The translations under genes were made by a program, and so were the position numbers. A stretch of 64,000 nt of DNA, taken from assembly GCF_009372235.1 (NCBI RefSeq), contig NZ_SULL01000006.1, positions 186,001-250,000 of the forward strand, written 5' to 3'. Positions 46,099 to 59,028 of the stretch are shown here, piece after piece (position 1 is the stretch's first letter; every line of letters begins with the position of its first letter). The notes under the pieces were generated by a model. The model was not told the DNA's origin, did not search any database, and saw only the letters and a program-made list of their open reading frames with translations. The DNA is from Dickeya oryzae. Lineage in GTDB: Bacteria; Pseudomonadota; Gammaproteobacteria; Enterobacterales; Enterobacteriaceae.

Positions 46099-46572
46099 AT
46101 GCAGGAACTGATTGAATTCGCTGGCCGTATACTCAGCAAACGCACCGCCATTAACAAAACCGTGTTTACGATACAGCGTCAGCGCGGGTTCAAACGCCGG
46201 GCCGCGGCCCGTTTCCAGACTCAGGCGTGGCAAGCCGCGTCGGCGGGCCTCATCCACAATGTGCGCCAGCAGATAGCCTGCCACGCCCTGACGTAAGCAC
46301 TGCGGATGGGTGCGCATCGATTTCAGTTCTCCGCTCCCCTCCGTCAGCATTTTCAACGCGCCGATACCGGCTATCTGCTCGCCACGCCAGACGCTCCAGA
46401 ACGTAATATCCGGCGACTGCAGGCCAGACAAATCCAGTGCGAACACACTTTCTGGCGGCGAATTATCGTGCATTCCCGCCAGATGCAGGGCCACCAGCGC
46501 TCGGGTTGCCTCACCGGTCAGGTCATCAATGCGAATCGTCAGCGGTTCCTGGTGGGATGTCACTGTCATCAT
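46084..46572 (-). CDS. GNAT-family N-acetyltransferase
   Basis: 162 residues. The acetyl-CoA-binding strand and loop read LKSMRTHPQCLRQGVAGYLL (R/Q-x-x-G-x-A type) near residue 83-102, with RRRGLPRLSLETGRG and TLYRKHGFVNGG further on. Substrate unknown. It starts about 20 bases after the stop of an XRE-cupin regulator on the same strand, so the two form an operon in which the regulator may control the enzyme. The second ATG (46569) fits GGAGTTGA better than the first. An 18-base tandem repeat touches its stop codon. Confidence 0.87.
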   Translation of the reverse strand: MMTVTSHQEPLTIRIDDLTGEATRALVALHLAGMHDNSPPESVFALDLSGLQSPDITFWSVWRGEQIAGIGALKMLTEGSGELKSMRTHPQCLRQGVAGYLLAHIVDEARRRGLPRLSLETGRGPAFEPALTLYRKHGFVNGGAFAEYTASEFNQFLHLSLQ

Positions 46573-46592
46573 TCAACTCCTTAGCAAAACGG

Positions 46593-47180
46593 TCAAGGGG
46601 TACAAATCGCTATCAGGTAACGAACCGGGTCAGGGCCGGGATTATGAAACCCCGAGCTGCCATACAGGCGATAACGCAGGCTGTCTTGTGGGCCAAGCGT
46701 GTGGATAACCCCTTCCAGCGTTATTGTCAGTTGACCGTCCAGCACATACAGGTGGTGTTCCAGCCCCGTGAGTGGCGGCGCGTTATAGTCGATACGTGCA
46801 CCCGCCGGTAACTCGCCGTGAATCATTTCGGCCCGAAAACCAGCGGAAGGCGGGGAAACGACACGACGGATAAACCCGGTTTCCGGGTCAACCCACACCG
46901 GCTGCTGCGTGACGCTCAGTTTCTGAGGCAACGGGAGTTCGACTTCAGCCAGCAAACCCGACATCGTACAACCGTATACCGCACACAGGCGGCCTAGCAA
47001 TACCGCCGTCGGGCTCGACTCCAGACGCTCCAGGCGCGACAAGGTCGCCCGGCTGATGCCGCTGCGCTGCGACAGTTCGTCCAGTGACCAGCCGCGCTCA
47101 CGGCGCAGTGCCGCCAGCCGTTCAGCCAGACGACGATCCGTTTCGCAAAGGCGATCGGTTTCAGAAAGAGAAGGTTCCAT
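46593..47180 (-). CDS. XRE-family regulator with C-terminal cupin domain
   Basis: 195 residues. Helix-turn-helix at about 18-72 (RLAALRRERGWSLDELSQRS, GISRATLSRLERLESSPT) and cupin at about 110-190 (LEHHLYVLDGQLTITLEGV). Such HTH-cupin proteins are single-polypeptide sensors that bind a small metabolite and control neighbouring genes. It is the first gene of a two-gene unit with the GNAT enzyme downstream. Confidence 0.88.
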   Translation of the reverse strand: MEPSLSETDRLCETDRRLAERLAALRRERGWSLDELSQRSGISRATLSRLERLESSPTAVLLGRLCAVYGCTMSGLLAEVELPLPQKLSVTQQPVWVDPETGFIRRVVSPPSAGFRAEMIHGELPAGARIDYNAPPLTGLEHHLYVLDGQLTITLEGVIHTLGPQDSLRYRLYGSSGFHNPGPDPVRYLIAICTP

Positions 47181-47453
47181 CGCGTATCCTGAATATCAAT
47201 TTTGATAAAAAATCTCACATATGAGAATTCGGATCAAGATCTGAACGAAGAGAAACCGCATCAAACCGCAGCCCTCGGGTGACAACCTGTTGCTTCCCCC
47301 TCGGGTTGCGCTTTTCACAACAGCCGTTACCAATAACAGGTTTTGAGGCGGCACATCGGTGCGTATAATCGCCGATGCATATCACATCGGAGCACGTCAG
47401 CCTGTTGCCGACGTTTTCGACCTGACCGGATTCTGCCGATAAGAGTGAGCAAC

Positions 47454-47957
47454 ATGACAACTTCAGCGCCAATCTCCCTGCTGACCCGCCCGATTACGGC
47501 CACCGACAACGCGGCGATTGCCCGTGTTATTCGTCTGGTTTCCGCTGAATTCGGCCTGACTGCCGACAAAGGGTATACCGTCTCCGACCCTAACCTGGAC
47601 CAGCTGTTCGAACTCTATTGTCGTCCTGCCAGTGCCTATTGGGTGGTGGAATGTGACGGTGAAGTGGTCGGTGGCGGCGGGCTGGCCCCGTTGTCAGGCG
47701 GTGAAGCGGATGTCTGTGAATTACAGAAAATGTATTTCCTGCCGCTGGCGCGTGGTAGGGGTATCGCCCGGCAATTGGCTGAGCAGGCGCTGGCATTTGG
47801 CCGTGAGCAAGGGTTTCGCCGCTGTTATCTGGAAACCACCGCGCACCTGACCAGTGCTATCACGCTGTATGAAAAGTTGGGTTTTCAACACATTCCGCAT
47901 GCCATGGGCAACACCGGCCATGTCGACTGTGAAGTCAGGATGTTAAAAATACTGTGA
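47454..47957 (+). CDS. yjgM: GNAT-family acetyltransferase YjgM
   Basis: 167 residues, close to E. coli YjgM as remembered: [59 protein letters not shown] (acetyl-CoA loop), [10 protein letters not shown]. It lies beside rraB, the same neighbourhood as in E. coli. The natural substrate is not well established. The start at 47454 was set by the family N-terminus; the frame is open 37 codons further upstream. Confidence 0.88.
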   Translation: MTTSAPISLLTRPITATDNAAIARVIRLVSAEFGLTADKGYTVSDPNLDQLFELYCRPASAYWVVECDGEVVGGGGLAPLSGGEADVCELQKMYFLPLARGRGIARQLAEQALAFGREQGFRRCYLETTAHLTSAITLYEKLGFQHIPHAMGNTGHVDCEVRMLKIL

Positions 47958-48083
47958 TGTTAAAAATACTGTAATAGCAAAAATGCGGTAAAGACGCAGG
48001 TGGCATCACGGCACAGCACGCAGAAAACATATCGCCCGGTACAAACCGGGCGACAGGTTCACAAGATAGTCATTGACCAGGTA

Positions 48084-48515
48084 TTAATGACGTTTGCCGT
48101 CATCGTCCTCGTCATAAAAATCTTCGTCTTCACCGAACTCGTCTTCATCGTCTTCGCCGTTCGGGTCTTCAAAGTAAGTACCCCAACCGTCATAGTTGAC
48201 CCCATGACGTTCGGCCAGCGACAGCAGTTGTTCCACCTGCTGGTCGATAAGCTCGGCGTTCAGCGCCACTTCGCTGATGGCGTCGCAGCACATCAGCACC
48301 ACGCCGTCTTCCATTTCCATCTCTTCAGCGTCGGTCACTTCGTAACCCAGCTTGAATGCGTCTACCGCCACTTTCTCCAGTTCTTCAAACTTCTCGGCTG
48401 AGAAATGGTGTTCAATGGTGTAGAGCGCATCGGGGTCGCTGCCGTCCTCCAGCAGTTCTTCGATGATCAGGCGGGTCTCTTCACGTTGTTCTTCCAGCAG
48501 TTCGCGGTTTGCCAT
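48084..48515 (-). CDS. rraB: Ribonuclease E inhibitor RraB
   Basis: 143 residues: [20 protein letters not shown], then [41 protein letters not shown] very acidic tail follows ([19 protein letters not shown]). It binds the C-terminal half of RNase E and alters degradosome composition and RNA turnover. Length matches the family (about 138-143). Divergent from argI, as in E. coli. Confidence 0.95.
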   Translation of the reverse strand: MANRELLEEQREETRLIIEELLEDGSDPDALYTIEHHFSAEKFEELEKVAVDAFKLGYEVTDAEEMEMEDGVVLMCCDAISEVALNAELIDQQVEQLLSLAERHGVNYDGWGTYFEDPNGEDDEDEFGEDEDFYDEDDDGKRH

Positions 48516-48602
48516 GTCTCAGTCCTCATCAAAGCGGCAAAGATGACAACCATTTTCCCACAGGCCAGCCTCTCTCTCCACCAGAAAGTTTGAACACGAC
48601 AC

Positions 48603-48644
48603 TTGAATTTGAATATTTACACATATAAAGTGAATTTTAATTCA
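48603..48644 (+). promoter_or_regulatory. argI promoter with two ARG boxes
   Basis: TGAATTTTAATTCA (48631-48644) is a perfect ArgR half-site palindrome core. TGAATATTTACACA (48610-48623) is a weaker one exactly 21 bases upstream, the standard double ARG-box spacing. TTGAAT (48603) and TATAAA (48625) form a promoter overlapped by both boxes, so ArgR with arginine should block RNA polymerase. Confidence 0.85.
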
Positions 48645-48677
48645 ACCAAAGTGTTGAGCCATATGGAGAAGATAACG

Positions 48678-49694
48678 ATGAACCCGTTCTATAAACGCCA
48701 TTTTTTACGGTTGATGGATTTCACCCCCGCTGAAATCAACAGCCTGCTGACCCTCGCCGCCACCCTCAAAACGAATAAGAAAAACGGCTCCGAGACTCGC
48801 CACCTGCAAGGTAAAAACATCGCACTCATCTTCGAAAAAGATTCGACCCGCACTCGTTGCTCTTTCGAAGTTGCTGCATACGATCAGGGCGCGCAGGTCA
48901 CTTACCTCGGCCCGAGCGGTAGCCAGATAGGCCACAAAGAATCCATGAAAGACACCGCCCGGGTGCTGGGCCGCATGTATGACGGCATCCAGTATCGTGG
49001 CTACGGTCAGGTGCTGGTGGAAACGCTGGCGGAGTTTTCCGGCGTGCCGGTGTGGAACGGGCTGACCAACGAATTTCACCCAACCCAGTTGCTGGCGGAT
49101 CTGCTGACCATGCAGGAACACCTGCCGGGTAAACCGCTGTCGGGCATGAAGCTGGCCTATGTGGGCGATACCCGCAATAACATGGGCAACAGTATGCTGG
49201 AAGCGGCCGCCGTCACCGGGCTGGAACTAAGATTGATCGCGCCGAAAGCCTGCTGGCCGGATGCGGGACTGGTGGCGGAATGTCAGGCTGCGGCAACCAA
49301 AACCGGTGGTTCTATCACGCTGACGGAAGATGTCGTGAGCGGAGTCAACGGCGTGGACTTTATCTACACCGACGTGTGGGTTTCGATGGGTGAACCGAAA
49401 GAGGTGTGGCAACAGCGTATCGACCTGCTGCGCCCGTATCAGGTCAATGCCGCGATGATTGCTGCCACCGGCAATCCACAAGTGAAATTCCTGCACTGCC
49501 TGCCAGCATTTCATGATGACCAGACCACCCTTGGCAAGCAAATGGCCGAACAGTATGGCTTGCACAATGGCATGGAAGTCACCAACGACGTGTTTGAATC
49601 AGCTCACAGCATTGTGTTTGATCAAGCGGAAAATCGCATGCACACCATCAAAGCGGTGATGGTCGCGACGTTAAGTCAGAGCGTCGAGATGTAA
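48678..49694 (+). CDS. argI: Ornithine carbamoyltransferase
   Basis: 338 residues. Converts ornithine and carbamoyl phosphate to citrulline in arginine synthesis. Carbamoyl-phosphate site STRTR (in [13 protein letters not shown]), ornithine-binding DVWVSMG, and catalytic HCLPAFHD near residue 274. Very similar to E. coli ArgI (334). The start at 48678 (MNPFYKRHF) is behind GGAGAAG; the open frame upstream covers the operator region. Controlled by ArgR through the ARG boxes just upstream. Confidence 0.96.
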   Translation: MNPFYKRHFLRLMDFTPAEINSLLTLAATLKTNKKNGSETRHLQGKNIALIFEKDSTRTRCSFEVAAYDQGAQVTYLGPSGSQIGHKESMKDTARVLGRMYDGIQYRGYGQVLVETLAEFSGVPVWNGLTNEFHPTQLLADLLTMQEHLPGKPLSGMKLAYVGDTRNNMGNSMLEAAAVTGLELRLIAPKACWPDAGLVAECQAAATKTGGSITLTEDVVSGVNGVDFIYTDVWVSMGEPKEVWQQRIDLLRPYQVNAAMIAATGNPQVKFLHCLPAFHDDQTTLGKQMAEQYGLHNGMEVTNDVFESAHSIVFDQAENRMHTIKAVMVATLSQSVEM

Positions 49695-49707
49695 ACGGCG
49701 GAAACAA

Positions 49708-49768
49708 TGAGCCACATCCAATGACGATGGGCTCAACAATGGGCCGAATAACCTGAGTTATCGGCCCA
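49708..49768. terminator. Two hairpins between convergent argI and bglA
   Basis: TGAGCC...GGCTCA (49708-49735) and the stronger TGGGCCGAATAA...TTATCGGCCCA (49740-49768, one bulged A). No long T-run follows on either strand, but the position between two convergent stops suggests a bidirectional termination or RNA-protection role. Confidence 0.5.
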
Positions 49769-49787
49769 CACGCACATCCTGAAATAC

Positions 49788-51297
<1,510 letters not shown>

Positions 51298-51486
51298 TCA
51301 TGAGTCACGATGAAGAGAGGAGCCAATACCGGGCAGGATCAGGCAAAGGAGGAAAGAAACAGCACGGCGAGAAAATCAACGACAGAGGAATTGAGGATAT
51401 TGAAATCAATGAGCCAGGGAGAGCGCATGGCGCACTCTCCCATTACCGGTATCCCGTTGCAGGCATGACGGCTTGCGTTGGGTGGG

Positions 51487-52134
<648 letters not shown>

Positions 52135-52181
52135 TCACCTCTTCGGCGCGTATAATTCCGGACAATTTGCCGGGAGGGAAC

Positions 52182-52292
52182 ATGTCTAACGCTGCTGTTT
52201 TTGTGGGTGTCTTACCGCAACTGCCTGTTGGCAGCATGACGGCGTTTTTCCTTCCGCTGCCTGACAGATTTATAAAAAAAGCCCCTCGTTGA
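52182..52292 (+). CDS. pyrL: pyrBI operon leader peptide
   Basis: 36 residues, MSNAAVFVGVLPQLPVGSMT onward, behind GGGAGGGAAC. The last codons (AAA AAA GCC CCT CGT TGA) run into the attenuator hairpin. T-rich pause tracts occur in the leader (GCTGTTTTTGTGG, GGCGTTTTTCC). When UTP is low, RNA polymerase pauses, the ribosome catches up, the hairpin cannot form and pyrBI is expressed. The peptide differs from E. coli PyrL, as expected for leaders. Confidence 0.85.
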   Translation: MSNAAVFVGVLPQLPVGSMTAFFLPLPDRFIKKAPR

Positions 52293-52305
52293 GGGGCTTT
52301 TTTTT
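52275..52305 (+). terminator. pyrBI attenuator
   Basis: AAAAAAGCCCCTC-GTTG-AGGGGCTTTTTTTT: a 10-bp stem with eight T, overlapping the end of pyrL. Classic intrinsic terminator used for UTP-dependent attenuation. The A-run before and the T-run after are nearly symmetric. Confidence 0.92.
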
Positions 52306-52364
52306 GCCTGTCGCCGCCAGCCATCCGTTTGTTTACCGGGCCTAACCGAGGGGAGCATAGACAC

Positions 52365-53781
<1,417 letters not shown>

Positions 53782-53789
53782 TGCCAACA

Positions 53790-53845
53790 CGCCGTCAGGA
53801 AAACGCCGACTGTGGTATGCAGCATTGGCCTGACGGCGGGCTTTT
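53790..53845 (+). terminator. Probable terminator of pyrBI
   Basis: CGCCGTCAGG (53790-53799) pairs with CCTGACGGCG (53829-53838), followed by GGCTTTTTGG. The large 29-base loop makes it a moderate terminator. ridA starts about 50 bases later. Confidence 0.55.
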
Positions 53846-53893
53846 TGGAATAATGCGGGAGTCGCATCGTTTCAGACATAATCAGGAGAAAAC

Positions 53894-54280
53894 ATGTCAC
53901 GCATTATCAGTACGGAACAGGCACCGGCCGCTATCGGCCCTTACGTTCAGGGTGTTGACCTGGGCAGCATGGTAATCACCTCCGGTCAGATCCCGGTAGA
54001 TCCGAAAACCGGTCTGGTGGCGGACGACGTTACCGCGCAGGCTCGTCAGTCACTGGAAAACGTGAAAGCCATCGTGGAAGCGGCAGGTCTGAAAGTGAGC
54101 AATATCGTTAAAACCACGGTATTCGTGAAAGACCTGAACGACTTCGCCACGGTGAACGCTGCCTATGAAGCCTTCTTCACCGAGCACAACGCGCCGTTCC
54201 CGGCCCGTTCCTGCGTGGAAGTGGCTCGTCTGCCGAAAGACGTGAAAATCGAAATCGAAGCTATCGCCGTTCGCGGTTAA
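53894..54280 (+). CDS. ridA: Enamine/imine deaminase RidA
   Basis: 128 residues, YjgF/YER057c/UK114 family. Hydrolyses reactive 2-aminoacrylate formed by PLP enzymes. Motifs: GPYVQGVDLGSMVITSGQIP, the catalytic Arg in FPARSCVEVARLP and the end VKIEIEAIAV. Length identical to E. coli RidA (128). AGGAG precedes the ATG. It stands after pyrI as in E. coli. The following 281 bases (54281-54561) show no gene. Confidence 0.97.
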   Translation: MSRIISTEQAPAAIGPYVQGVDLGSMVITSGQIPVDPKTGLVADDVTAQARQSLENVKAIVEAAGLKVSNIVKTTVFVKDLNDFATVNAAYEAFFTEHNAPFPARSCVEVARLPKDVKIEIEAIAVRG

Positions 54281-54561
54281 GCCAGACCACCCGGCTGCGC
54301 GCTACCGCGTGCCGGGTATTTCACTGTATCAGGTGCTTCACTGTGCTGAGTGTTTCACGCTGGTGCTTCCCTTACGCTATCGCACCATCCGTTATCACGT
54401 TATTCGCTGCATAACCCCGCCATAGCGCACCACTTGCCATCATTTGCACCAACGAAGTGCAATTTTTCTCACCCACTTGCGATCAGTACCTCATTTACCA
54501 CGCTGGCATGCTTTCTGCATTTCTCTTGTATCTTCTATCAAGCGGAGTGCAGGGGATGACA

Positions 54562-56001
54562 ATGATAAAAATGACGCTTCCGACCGCGCCTTACTACGAT
54601 GAGATGCTCAACGCAGAAGGCCAGCAGCGCCAGCACTACGACGCTTATTGGCAATGGTTGCAACAGACTGACCAACATGCCATCCGCCAGAAGAAAGAGC
54701 AGGCTGAGTTACTGTTTCACCGGGTGGGAATTACCTTTAATGTCTACGGCGAAGAAGGCGGCACCGAACGTCTGATCCCGTTTGACAGTGTGCCGCGTAT
54801 TATCCCGGCCCACGAATGGAAAATGCTGGACCTCGGCATTCGCCAGCGCGTCAAAGCGCTCAACGCCTTCCTCTACGACATCTATCATCAGCAGCACATC
54901 CTCAACGCTGGTATCGTACCCCGCGAACAGGTGCTGGCAAATGAGCAGTACCAGCCTTGTATGCAGGGTGTCAATCTGCATAACAATATTTATGCACACA
55001 TCACCGGTATCGATATGGTGCGCAATAGCAACGGCCACTATTACGTGCTGGAAGACAACCTGCGCACGCCATCCGGGGTCTCCTATATGCTGGAAAACCG
55101 CAAAATGATGATGCGGCTTTATCCGGATTTGTTCGCCAGCCAACACATCGCACCGGTAGAGCGTTACCCCAGCTACCTGTTACAAACCCTGCGCGAAAGC
55201 ACCCACATTGACGACCCGACCGTAGTGGTGATGACGCCGGGCCGCTTCAACAGCGCTTATTTCGAACACAGCTTCCTCGCTCAACAAATGGGGGTGGAAC
55301 TGGTCGAAAGCGCGGACCTGTTCGTCAAAGAGGGCGCGGTGTATATGCGCACCACCGAAGGGCCGTGCCGGGTGGATGTGATCTACCGCCGTATTGATGA
55401 CGCCTTCCTTGACCCGCTGGCGTTCCGCGCTGATTCCATGCTGGGAGTTCCGGGGCTACTGTCGGTATACCGCGCTGGCGGTGTGGTGCTGGCAAACGCT
55501 ATCGGCACCGGTGTGGCGGACGACAAATCCATCTACCCTTACGTGCCGGAGATGATCCGCTTTTACCTGTCTGAGGAGCCGATCCTCGGCAATATCCCGA
55601 CCTGGCAGTGCCGCAAACCCGACGATCTCGCTTATGTGCTGGCAAATCTCGCCAGCATGGTGGTGAAAGAAGTACACGGTGCCGGGGGCTACGGCATGCT
55701 GGTCGGCCCCAAATCCACCCGCCAGCAAATCGAAGATTTTCGTCAGCGTCTGCTGGCTAACCCCGGTAACTATATTGCCCAGGACACGCTGGCGCTCTCC
55801 ACCTGCCCCACCTTCGTCGAGGAGGGATTAGCGCCCCGCCACATCGACCTGCGCCCGTTTGTCCTCTACGGCGAGGAGATTCGACTGGTTCCCGGCGGGC
55901 TGACGCGCGTCGCGCTGACTGAAGGATCACTGGTGGTGAACTCCTCGCAAGGCGGCGGCACCAAAGACACCTGGGTGATGGAGGAGGATGAATCATGCTA
56001 A
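54562..56001 (+). CDS. Circularly permuted ATP-grasp family protein of the Anbu cluster
   Basis: 479 residues, CP-ATP-grasp type 2 family: HNNIYAHITGIDMVRNSNGH, YVLEDNLRTPSGVSYMLENR and the C-terminal block RHIDLRPFVLYGEEIRLVPG. Related proteins form amide bonds and are often paired with alpha-E proteins; the substrate here is not known. I chose the ATG at 54562 because AGGGG lies six bases before it. It ends inside the start of the alpha-E gene (7-base overlap). First gene of a four-gene unit that ends with Anbu. Confidence 0.88.
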   Translation: MIKMTLPTAPYYDEMLNAEGQQRQHYDAYWQWLQQTDQHAIRQKKEQAELLFHRVGITFNVYGEEGGTERLIPFDSVPRIIPAHEWKMLDLGIRQRVKALNAFLYDIYHQQHILNAGIVPREQVLANEQYQPCMQGVNLHNNIYAHITGIDMVRNSNGHYYVLEDNLRTPSGVSYMLENRKMMMRLYPDLFASQHIAPVERYPSYLLQTLRESTHIDDPTVVVMTPGRFNSAYFEHSFLAQQMGVELVESADLFVKEGAVYMRTTEGPCRVDVIYRRIDDAFLDPLAFRADSMLGVPGLLSVYRAGGVVLANAIGTGVADDKSIYPYVPEMIRFYLSEEPILGNIPTWQCRKPDDLAYVLANLASMVVKEVHGAGGYGMLVGPKSTRQQIEDFRQRLLANPGNYIAQDTLALSTCPTFVEEGLAPRHIDLRPFVLYGEEIRLVPGGLTRVALTEGSLVVNSSQGGGTKDTWVMEEDESC

Positions 56002-56924
56002 GTCGTACCGCCAGCGAGCTTTATTGGATGGCCCGTTATCTGGAACGGGCGGAAAGTGTCGCCCGCGTGCTGGACGTCACCTACAAACTGTCGATGATGC
56101 CGCGCCACAGCCAGCAGCAGCACGACCTGGCGCTGCCGCTCAACCTGACGTTCACCCATGAACTGTTCCAGGAGCGCTACGCCCGCTTCACCATGAATAA
56201 CCTGCTGAATTTCTTTGCTCTGGATAGCCACAACCCCAGTAGCATTTACAGCTGTATCGAAATGGCGTGGAACAATGCGCACGCGGTGCGCGGTAGCCTG
56301 TCGTCCGAGGTGTGGGAGTGCATCAATACCACCCGTATTGATATTCGTAACCTGCGCCAGTCCGGGGTGGATAAAATTGGTATCGACGCCTTTTTTGACT
56401 GGGTGAAAGAGCGCGCCCACCTGTTTCGCGGTGCCATGTTCGGCACCTTGCTGCGTAACGACGCCCAATGTTTTATTCGCATCGGCACCTTGATCGAACG
56501 ATCGTTCGCTACCGCTCAGTTGCTGACCGTCAAGGATCAGCAGCTCAATAACGACCTCGACCCGGTGCGCGAATACTACCGGCTCGATACCTTGCTACGT
56601 GCGGTGAGCGCCCGCGAAGCCTACCACAGCCTCTATCGTCAGCCCATCAGCCGGGAAACCGTCACCGAACTGCTGGTACTGCGCAATGACGTCCCCCGAT
56701 CGCTGCATGCCTGCGTGGGCGATCTGGTACAACAGCTGGAGATGATCGGCAGCGAACGGGCGCGTATTCCGCAACGTCTGGCGCATTTGCTCCACGTAGA
56801 ACTGCGCTTCGGCTCGCTCGACGATATCCTCGCCGACGACCTGCAACACTACCTCAACCGTTTCCTCACCAAAATCAACGAACTGGCTGACAGCATCCGT
56901 CACACCTATCTGGAGGCGCTATGA
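55995..56924 (+). CDS. Alpha-E domain-containing protein
   Basis: 309 residues, all-helical alpha-E family: LSRTASELYWMARYLERAES at the N-terminus is the typical motif, and RAVSAREAYHSLYRQPIS lies near 215. It overlaps the ATP-grasp gene by 7 bases and the transglutaminase-like gene by 4 (ATGA), so all three are translationally coupled. The family is thought to work with ATP-grasp partners in modifying or making a peptide; the exact role is unknown. Confidence 0.9.
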   Translation: MLSRTASELYWMARYLERAESVARVLDVTYKLSMMPRHSQQQHDLALPLNLTFTHELFQERYARFTMNNLLNFFALDSHNPSSIYSCIEMAWNNAHAVRGSLSSEVWECINTTRIDIRNLRQSGVDKIGIDAFFDWVKERAHLFRGAMFGTLLRNDAQCFIRIGTLIERSFATAQLLTVKDQQLNNDLDPVREYYRLDTLLRAVSAREAYHSLYRQPISRETVTELLVLRNDVPRSLHACVGDLVQQLEMIGSERARIPQRLAHLLHVELRFGSLDDILADDLQHYLNRFLTKINELADSIRHTYLEAL

Positions 56925-57739
56925 AACTGACCATCAATCACCTGACCCACTACCGTTACGATGAAGAAGTGAAGTTCAGCACCCAGTACCTGCGACTGAC
57001 GCCGCAAAGTTCTGCCCGCCAGCGCATTCGGGAATGGAAGCTGACCTTGCCCACCTCCGCTGTCGCCACCACCGATGCCTATGGCAATCTGATGCATGTG
57101 CTCACGCTGGATAGCCCGCACCACGATATTCTGATCCACGCACAGGGGGTGGTGGAAATTGCCGAGGGCGTGGAAGAGGTGCCGGAAGAGGAAGACGGAT
57201 TGTCGCCGTTGATTTTCCTGCGCAGCACCACGCTGACCGAAGCAGACGACGCCATCCGCACCTTTGCCCTGCGCTATTATCAGGAAGAGGACCCGATTGG
57301 CAGCCTGGAAACCCTGATGGCAGAATTGCAACTGAAAATGCCGTATACTCCCGGCGCAACGCAGGTGCAGGATACCGCCTGCGTGGCCTTTGCCAAAGGC
57401 AAAGGCGTCTGTCAGGATTACACCCATGTGTTTCTGGCCTGCTGCCGCAGCCTGCATATTCCGGCACGTTATGTCAGCGGTTATGTGTATAGCCGGGATA
57501 CTACGCATGTCGCCATGCATGCCTGGGCTGAGGTGTGGCTCAACGAGCGCTGGCACAGTTTTGACATCACCAACAACACCCGCAAGCTCAATCAGCATTT
57601 GCGCCTTGCGGTAGGGATGGATTATCTGGATGCCTGCCCGGTGCGCGGCAGCCGTCTGGGTGGCGGGTGTGAAGAGATGTTTTCAGAAGCGGCAGTGAGC
57701 CTGTTCGAACGCCAGCAACAGGCGCAACAGCAACAATGA
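56921..57739 (+). CDS. Transglutaminase-like cysteine protease family protein
   Basis: 272 residues. N-terminal beta domain (MKLTINHLTHYRYDEEVKFS) and transglutaminase-like core with catalytic Cys in GKGVCQDYTH (near residue 166), His in HVAMHAWAEVWL and Asp in SFDITN. The tail is Gln-rich. All three catalytic residues are present, so it is probably an active peptidase or amidase. It belongs to the Anbu cluster and overlaps the alpha-E gene. Confidence 0.9.
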   Translation: MKLTINHLTHYRYDEEVKFSTQYLRLTPQSSARQRIREWKLTLPTSAVATTDAYGNLMHVLTLDSPHHDILIHAQGVVEIAEGVEEVPEEEDGLSPLIFLRSTTLTEADDAIRTFALRYYQEEDPIGSLETLMAELQLKMPYTPGATQVQDTACVAFAKGKGVCQDYTHVFLACCRSLHIPARYVSGYVYSRDTTHVAMHAWAEVWLNERWHSFDITNNTRKLNQHLRLAVGMDYLDACPVRGSRLGGGCEEMFSEAAVSLFERQQQAQQQQ

Positions 57740-57795
57740 CAGGAGCGATGACTCCTGTTTTCGTCTAGTCGGTAAAATCGGTAAAAAGGTACTGT

Positions 57796-58530
57796 ATGAC
57801 CTATTGTGTGGCCATGCGTCTGTCTGACGGGCTGGTTTTTGCTTCCGACTCCCGCACCAATGCGGGGGTTGATCACATCGCAACCTTCAGAAAGCTCCAC
57901 GTATTCCATCAGGAAGGTGAGCGCGTCTTGGTTATCCAGTCGGCGGGTAATCTTGCCACCACCCAAAGCATTATCAGCCTGCTCAAGGCGCGTATCCATG
58001 CCCAGCATACGCCCAACCTGATGCAAACCAGTACCTTGTACGACGCCGCCACACTGGTGGGTGAAACCGTGCGCGAGGTTATCCACCGCGACAGTCTGGC
58101 CCAACAGAACGGTAGCAGCACCAATTTCGGCTGCAACCTGCTGCTTGGCGGCCAGATTGGCGACGAAGCTCCACGACTGTTTCATATCTACCCGGAAGGT
58201 AACTTTATCGAAGCGACCGGCGATACCCCGTACTTCCAGATAGGCGAGAGCAAATACGGTAAACCGATTATCGACCGGGTGCTGACGATGGATACGCCAC
58301 TGGAGCAGGCCATGTGCTGTGCGCTGATTTCGATTGACTCAACATTGCGCAGCAACCTGTCGGTCGGCTTGCCGCTGGATGTGATGATATACCGTGCTGG
58401 CAGTTTCGATATCAGCGAACAGCACCGCATCACCGAAAACGACCCTTACTTTGCCACCATTCGCAAAGCCTGGTCGGAAGGATTACTGAATACCTTTCGG
58501 CAGTTGCCGCCGTTTCCGGCGCAGGGGTAA
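57796..58530 (+). CDS. Proteasome-type peptidase Anbu
   Basis: 244 residues, Anbu (ancestral beta subunit) family. The sequence begins MTYCVAMRLSDGLVFASDSR, with Thr2 as the expected N-terminal nucleophile after Met removal and a Lys/Asp framework (ASDSRTNAG). Anbu forms open-ring, lock-washer-like oligomers related to HslV and the proteasome. It follows the transglutaminase-like gene by 56 bases and completes the conserved cluster. The physiological substrate is unknown. Confidence 0.92.
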   Translation: MTYCVAMRLSDGLVFASDSRTNAGVDHIATFRKLHVFHQEGERVLVIQSAGNLATTQSIISLLKARIHAQHTPNLMQTSTLYDAATLVGETVREVIHRDSLAQQNGSSTNFGCNLLLGGQIGDEAPRLFHIYPEGNFIEATGDTPYFQIGESKYGKPIIDRVLTMDTPLEQAMCCALISIDSTLRSNLSVGLPLDVMIYRAGSFDISEQHRITENDPYFATIRKAWSEGLLNTFRQLPPFPAQG

Positions 58531-58647
58531 AACCTACGCCATCGTCGGTAGACACTTAAGCTGATATAGCTACCCTAACTCATTCGAGTTACCGTAATGA
58601 GTTAGGGTATAAAACCGCCCAAGGCACGTCTTATTTCTTTATAAATA

Positions 58648-59028
58648 TCAGAAGGGGTATTTGTTATAAAAGGTCACTCTCTCCCTGTAGGCTTTAATCA
58701 TACACTCGTTATATGCAATAGAGTATGCTGGCGAATCTTTAATATTTAATAACCCTTCCGCTTTACATTCACTAATATTATATTTCTCCCAGTATAATTT
58801 CGCTTCATCAATGGAGGCAATAAAATCATCATAGTTAGCCAAATCCTCACGATGAATGCTTTTTATAAAGCCATGATATATATCATTATATTTTTCAGCC
58901 TCTTTATGAGACAACAGCTCCATACAACTCTGAATATACGCTGTCACCTTTTTGTCATAGCAGGATTGAATCTCATCTGCCTGAGATGAAAATGATAAAA
59001 ATAAAATAAAAAACATCAACACTCTCAT
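58648..59028 (-). CDS. LprI-like (DUF1311) lysozyme-inhibitor family protein, candidate immunity protein
   Basis: 126 residues with a signal peptide (about 1-17, ending FSSQA), so periplasmic. The pattern SCMELLSHKEAEKYNDIYHG, then a Trp, then ISECKAEG and YNECMIKAYRERVTFY, with four or more cysteines, matches the LprI/DUF1311 layout. Members inhibit lysozyme. The ATG overlaps the stop of the muramidase gene (ATGA), so the two are made together, and it is best read as the immunity protein that protects the cell wall. AT-rich compared with surrounding core genes. Confidence 0.72.
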   Translation of the reverse strand: MRVLMFFILFLSFSSQADEIQSCYDKKVTAYIQSCMELLSHKEAEKYNDIYHGFIKSIHREDLANYDDFIASIDEAKLYWEKYNISECKAEGLLNIKDSPAYSIAYNECMIKAYRERVTFYNKYPF

